DNA of 48,620 nt from Planctomycetaceae bacterium (GTDB lineage: Bacteria > Planctomycetota > Planctomycetia > Planctomycetales > Planctomycetaceae): positions 1-48,620 of the forward strand of contig JAHBXV010000045.1 of assembly GCA_019636285.1 (NCBI GenBank), in the 5' to 3' direction. The number at the start of each line of letters is the position of its first letter. The first letter of the stretch is position 1. Both the position numbers and the translations under genes were made by a program. Below the pieces are notes generated by a model that ran no database searches, was not told the DNA's origin, and was given only the letters and a program-made list of their open reading frames with translations. This document shows, piece by piece, positions 44,911 through 48,620 of the stretch.

Positions 44911-45990
44911 ATGTCGACAAGGGTCAACGATCGGTTGTTGAAAACGATCGGCGAAGGCGATCTTCGGGAGCGTGGGTCAGCCGTGAATGAATTGAGTTCC
45001 GAGAATGTTGTGCCGTGGCTGGTCGATCGCGGCCTGCTGGCTCCGGGCACGCCCGCGACGGCCAAGGCACTTTCGTGGGGCGTGTCGAACGCGGTCATCC
45101 GGATTGACATCGATGGCGGGCGATCGCTGGTCGTCAAGCAGTCGCGGCCGCAGTTGCGAACTCAGGCCGAGTGGTTCAGCCAGATCGAGCGGGTCTATCG
45201 CGAAGTTGAAGCACAGCGGGCACTCGATGAGCGATTGCCGGAACGGACGGTTCCGACGGTCCTGTTCGAAGACCGCAGCGACTTCGCCTATGTGATGACG
45301 GCTGTCTCAGCCGAGCATTCCGTCTGGAAAGGCGACTTGCTCGCGGGTCGCTTTGACGCCGACATTGCCGCGCAGGCAGGGCGACTGCTGGGGCAGATTC
45401 ATGTGCGGACATTCGGGCAGCCGGATGTCTTCGCGGAGCCGATGAATCGCACGGTGTTCGACGAGTTGCGGCTGGACCCGTTCTATCGACGAATTGCGGC
45501 GGTTCATCCCGAGATCGCGCCGGCGGTGCACGCGCTCATTGACGAAACGCTGCGTGACCCGATTTGTCTGGTCCACGCTGACTTCAGCCCGAAGAACCTT
45601 CTGGTGCATGAAGGGCGGTTAACGCTGGTCGACTTCGAGACTTGTCATTGGGGCGATCCGGCCTTCGATCTGGGGTTTTTCTTTGCCCACCTGTGCCTGA
45701 AGGTCATTCGGCATGAGCGATATCCGGACATGGTGGCGGTGCTGCGAACGGCGTGGGACGCCTATTGCCGCGAGACGGCTGCCAGTGGGCTGGCGGCGCT
45801 TCGTCCCGAAGTGGTGGGGCATCGCGGGGTGCTTCACCTGGCGGGCAATATGCTGGCGCGGGTGGACGGCAAGAGTCTGGTTGATTATTTGAGTGTCGGG
45901 CAGCAGCAGGTGGTGCGGGAGTTGACGCTGCGTTGGTGGCGCGAGCGGCCGGGGGGAATGGGCGAGTGCTTTGATGATGTTGTCGATTAA
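44911..45990 (+). CDS. Aminoglycoside-phosphotransferase-fold small-molecule kinase
   Basis: A protein of about 359 residues with the APH/choline-kinase fold. N-lobe GGRSLVVKQSRPQL holds the ATP-binding Lys. The catalytic loop is HADFSPKN (H222, D224, N229) and the metal-binding motif LVDFETCHWGDP (D241, E243). WGDPAFDLGFFFAHLC resembles methylthioribose kinase and related metabolite kinases, so a sugar or nucleoside-derived substrate is possible. Resistance is not implied. The start is uncertain: 44893, 44908, 44911 and GTG 44983 (GGGAG 12 bases upstream) are all in frame. It is divergent from the giant gene. Confidence 0.82.
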   Translation: MSTRVNDRLLKTIGEGDLRERGSAVNELSSENVVPWLVDRGLLAPGTPATAKALSWGVSNAVIRIDIDGGRSLVVKQSRPQLRTQAEWFSQIERVYREVEAQRALDERLPERTVPTVLFEDRSDFAYVMTAVSAEHSVWKGDLLAGRFDADIAAQAGRLLGQIHVRTFGQPDVFAEPMNRTVFDELRLDPFYRRIAAVHPEIAPAVHALIDETLRDPICLVHADFSPKNLLVHEGRLTLVDFETCHWGDPAFDLGFFFAHLCLKVIRHERYPDMVAVLRTAWDAYCRETAASGLAALRPEVVGHRGVLHLAGNMLARVDGKSLVDYLSVGQQQVVRELTLRWWRERPGGMGECFDDVVD

Positions 45991-45998
45991 TTGAAAAG

Positions 45999-46031
45999 AA
46001 GCGCTCCTCGATGGGTCGCGGCTAGGTGGGG
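45999..46031. repeat. Dispersed repeat motif, copy B
   Basis: AAGCGCTCCTCGATGGG followed by TCGCGGCTAGGTGGGG, matching copy A at 39794-39824 in about 25 of 28 core positions. It lies 9 bp after the kinase stop codon and just before the start of the next gene. Confidence 0.7.
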
Positions 46032-46039
46032 AATTGCTG

Positions 46040-47533
46040 ATGAGTGATGAGCGTGACGTTTCGGCTGGTGGCGAGTTGGCGAATCCGTCGCCGGTGACCG
46101 AGGCGGAATTGGCTCCGTTCGAGCCGCCAGACGATTTCGACCACGGTGACGCATTCGCTGGCGATCCACCGCGGGCGATACCGCCGTCAGCCCGGAAGAG
46201 TCGCTTTGTCGCCGGACGGCGGACCGTCGTCTGGACGCTGCTCACGCTGGCGGCGGCCTGCTGGGTGACGGCTCCCCTGCCCTTTGTGCGGACGTTGAGC
46301 TGGTATCTGTTACCGCTCGGTTACCTGGACTGGTGCGGGCTTGGGCTGGCGGTCCTTGCCGGGTTCATCTGGTTGCGGAATGCTACGACCGTCGGGCGGC
46401 TCGAATACTACAAACATGGCGAGGCGCTCGTCGGACGCGTAGTTGCCTGGGGCATCAATGCCGAGGGGACGAACGACGCACCGCAGGGACGCTTTGTGGC
46501 GAACGTTGAGTTCCGGCACCCGGAAACCAACCAACTTGAAACGCGGCTGGTTGCGGACGATGACGCATTTCCTTTGGGGGAAGCCGCCAAGCGATCGTGC
46601 GGAGTGGAACGCGGGGACTATCTGACTCTGGTTTACCTGCCGCGCGACTTTGACAAGACGCTGCGTATTCATGGCTGGCAGGGGATTGACCCTGATAAAG
46701 AGCTGATGTCGAAGAACGGCAAGCAGCTCAAGCCAATGTCGCCGGTCGCCGCGCTGCTGATCGTGCTGGCGATAACGGCAGCATTCTGGTGCCTCTTGAG
46801 TTTCATCTATGTGATTGGACGATACGAGCCGCTGGATGTGGTCTGGCAGCCGTACGCGATTGGCATCGCACTGGCATCCATTCCGTTCATCATTTTGATG
46901 CAGTTCGGAATCGACCGGAAGGCCGAGACGAAGTGGCCCATGTTCGCGCGGCGGTTTGGCCTCGGCTTGCTCGGCGTCTTCGGCGGGTTCATGGTCGGGT
47001 TTCCGACGGTCGGCTTTCTGAACGGTTGGCTCGACAAGAGTCCGCCGCAGTTCGAGCCGATTCGCGTGGTGCAGTTATGGCACACCACGTGGAACTTCAT
47101 CGTGCGGAACTACGAACTGGAGTACACCCCCTACCTCGGCGGCGACGCCAAGAAGAAGACGGTTTCGGTCGAGACGATTGACCAGTTTGCCAACGACAGC
47201 CTGGGCGTGATCAACGTGGGTCAAGGGGCGCTGGGGATGCGTTGGATTCGCGGGTTTCATCCCATTATTTGGGAAGCGCTCGGGGCAAACGCTGAGTCGG
47301 TCGCGGGAGAAGTTCGCATGAAGTTTAAGGACGACGACGAAATCACCCGCGTCGCGCCTCGGATTCTCTACTCCGAGCAGGATCTCAGGCCATTGCCCGA
47401 AGTCATGCTTACCGATGCGCGTCAACGGCTGATTGCGCAATTGGGGGGACAAGGAGAGATCGAGATCCTTCCAGACGACGCAGTCAAGGTGGACAATGAG
47501 CCCATTGCCGATGATGGTGCGGCGGCGAAGTGA
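46040..47533 (+). CDS. DUF3592-type multi-pass membrane protein
   Basis: A 497-residue protein with an acidic, Pro-rich N-terminal cytoplasmic part (residues 1-58). Two transmembrane helices follow (about 60-80 and 88-108), then a soluble beta-rich segment of about 120 residues resembling DUF3592 (GEALVGRVVAWGINAEG, GDYLTLVYLPRDFDKTLRI). Three more helices lie at about 233-255, 268-286 and 300-322, and a C-terminal soluble domain ends it. Function unknown. ATG 46040 has GGTGGGG about 8 bases upstream and directly follows repeat copy B. Confidence 0.75.
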   Translation: MSDERDVSAGGELANPSPVTEAELAPFEPPDDFDHGDAFAGDPPRAIPPSARKSRFVAGRRTVVWTLLTLAAACWVTAPLPFVRTLSWYLLPLGYLDWCGLGLAVLAGFIWLRNATTVGRLEYYKHGEALVGRVVAWGINAEGTNDAPQGRFVANVEFRHPETNQLETRLVADDDAFPLGEAAKRSCGVERGDYLTLVYLPRDFDKTLRIHGWQGIDPDKELMSKNGKQLKPMSPVAALLIVLAITAAFWCLLSFIYVIGRYEPLDVVWQPYAIGIALASIPFIILMQFGIDRKAETKWPMFARRFGLGLLGVFGGFMVGFPTVGFLNGWLDKSPPQFEPIRVVQLWHTTWNFIVRNYELEYTPYLGGDAKKKTVSVETIDQFANDSLGVINVGQGALGMRWIRGFHPIIWEALGANAESVAGEVRMKFKDDDEITRVAPRILYSEQDLRPLPEVMLTDARQRLIAQLGGQGEIEILPDDAVKVDNEPIADDGAAAK

Positions 47534-47598
47534 GTTCGAAATTGACCGGCAATTGAAATGACGAGCCGGTCGAACGACTGGCTTTGCGGATGACCGAT

Positions 47599-48620
47599 CT
47601 ACTTCCGCTTGAAAACCGCCTCGACGGGGAAGTGATCGCTGACGGCGGCACCGGGTTCAAAGCGGCGAATCGGGTTGTCCCACTCGCGAGAGTCGGCTCG
47701 CGGAACACCGCGCGTGGGGGTGGCGACACGGACAGAATCGAGCTTCCATTTCGGGCCGTTGGCCAGGCTGAGGCTGGCGGCGATGCGGTCGAGTTCGCGA
47801 TTGGTGCCGTGGGTGCCGCGACCATTCGCGGGGAGTTTTGCGTGCAGGTCGATCAGGTCGTCTTCGGTGCCCGGGGAATCGAGACCCGTTAACACGCCCA
47901 TGCCGTTCTGCGGTGTTGTTCGGTCGTAGGGTTCACTGGCGTTGAAGTCGCCCAATGCCACGACATGCCAGCCTTGTTCCATCATCAGGGTCGCATATTC
48001 GTTGATGACGCGGGCCTGACGGATGCGCTGTTCTTCATCGCTGCGGTTGGGGCCGGCTTTGAGGTGAGCTGTGATGACCACCAGTGGGCCGATACCCAGC
48101 TTCCCGTCACGATCGATCTTCACGGCGAGGTGTTTTGACGGCCACTGGTAGCGGTCCCGGTCGCGAAAGCGATTGGGCTCGGCTTCTTCGATGCGTTCCG
48201 CGTTCACTCGTCCGAGCGACTCGGCGACCAGCACGCCCACATCCTGCTCGGTCGCGCGATCGCGGCCCTGGATGAAAACGACGCGGTACGGTTTTCCGCC
48301 CGCCTTCTTGATGGCATCAGCAAGTTGCTCCAGGACTGATCGATTCTCGATTTCCTGCACGGCGAGAATATCGGGGGCGATCGCCACAATTTCGGCGGCA
48401 GCCGCCGCGAGTCGCTGCTGATACGCCTTGTTGGAAACGGCCGATTGCTCCCGCGCGAGGTCCGATTCGTTGTCCTCGCGGTTGGCGTCATAGAACCATT
48501 CGAGGTTCCAGGTGACGATCTTGAGGGGTGGCGCCTCGGCGGATCGGGCCGGAGGTGATTGGGCATCACAGCCGGTTGCGGCGAGGAACAGGCCGAGGAC
48601 GAGGGTTATCCAAGGGGTGT
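47599..48620 (-). CDS. Endonuclease/exonuclease/phosphatase family lipoprotein, N-terminus cut by window edge
   Basis: The frame is open from the right edge to the stop at 47599, with 340 visible residues. The visible start has a signal peptide ending in a lipobox (LVLGLFLAATGC), so the protein is a lipoprotein outside the cytoplasm. Only a few residues before position 48620 are missing. The EEP fold is shown by IVTWNLEWFYD, ILAVQEIEN, VVITAHLKAG, VVALGDFNASEPYD, HGTNRELDRIAASL and SDHFPVEAVF, which carry the metal and catalytic residues. It is likely an exported metal-dependent nuclease or phosphodiesterase. An internal GTG at 48387 is not the true start. Confidence 0.9.
   Translation of the reverse strand, partial: TPWITLVLGLFLAATGCDAQSPPARSAEAPPLKIVTWNLEWFYDANREDNESDLAREQSAVSNKAYQQRLAAAAAEIVAIAPDILAVQEIENRSVLEQLADAIKKAGGKPYRVVFIQGRDRATEQDVGVLVAESLGRVNAERIEEAEPNRFRDRDRYQWPSKHLAVKIDRDGKLGIGPLVVITAHLKAGPNRSDEEQRIRQARVINEYATLMMEQGWHVVALGDFNASEPYDRTTPQNGMGVLTGLDSPGTEDDLIDLHAKLPANGRGTHGTNRELDRIAASLSLANGPKWKLDSVRVATPTRGVPRADSREWDNPIRRFEPGAAVSDHFPVEAVFKRK

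Overview
The window reads as a chromosomal segment of a Planctomycetota bacterium, probably from the Planctomycetaceae side of the phylum; I do not assign a genus. The basis is a very large secreted protein with a PVC-type beta-propeller/HEAT/CxxCH architecture, a peptidoglycan gene cluster reduced to murE-murF-mraY-ftsW-murG, dispersed nuo genes, GC-rich codon use and many short lineage-type proteins. It is ordinary housekeeping chromosome with no prophage, insertion sequence, CRISPR array or tRNA that I could see.

Layout. 1-2132: a truncated membrane protein, a phytanoyl-CoA dioxygenase-like protein and a cation diffusion facilitator. 2283-6744: an information-processing block dnaX-ybaB-recR-rpoN. 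dnaX carries a run of ten A with TGA directly behind it in the -1 frame, the arrangement expected for making tau and gamma from one gene. 6964-9754: a Gly-rich membrane protein, scpA, a small membrane protein and tsaE. 10229-13893: a glutamine-amidotransferase-like protein without its nucleophile, an Rrf2 regulator, a DksA/TraR-type protein behind a structured leader, and an HtrA-type protease. 13916-19953: a degenerate nucleoside-hydrolase-like protein, trpD, then complex I genes nuoI, DUF2203, nuoA, nuoC and nuoD, with nuoB absent. 19973-28976: a methyltransferase, the mur/fts cluster and an SDR epimerase. 29073-33723: a small membrane protein, an M14-like pseudopeptidase, a hypothetical and a secreted transglutaminase. 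34308-39539: citrate synthase, superoxide dismutase, a small probable lipoprotein, two methyltransferases, a CBS-domain protein and a membrane protein. 39606-39722 (minus strand): an SRP RNA gene. 39817-48620: the 1671-residue fusion protein, an APH-fold kinase, a DUF3592-type membrane protein and the front-truncated gene of an endonuclease/exonuclease/phosphatase lipoprotein.

The genes serve replication and recombination (dnaX, ybaB, recR, scpA), transcription (rpoN, Rrf2, DksA-like), respiration and central metabolism (nuo, gltA-type, sod) and envelope synthesis (mur, mraY, ftsW). Intrinsic terminators are clear after the amidotransferase-like gene, after the DksA-like gene, between murF and mraY, and after sod.

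The most notable non-coding content is three families of short dispersed inverted repeats. One is an ~80-bp element with terminal inverted repeats and an internal 14-bp palindrome, present at 9178-9255 and, reversed, at about 18605-18688. The second is a pair of hairpins at 29357-29430. The third is a 30-bp motif at 39794-39824 and 45999-46031. No single undescribed multi-gene system stands out. The best candidates for new biology are the 80-bp element, the dnaX slippage site, the RNA leaders before mraY and the DksA-like gene, and a set of enzyme-like proteins that have lost catalytic residues.
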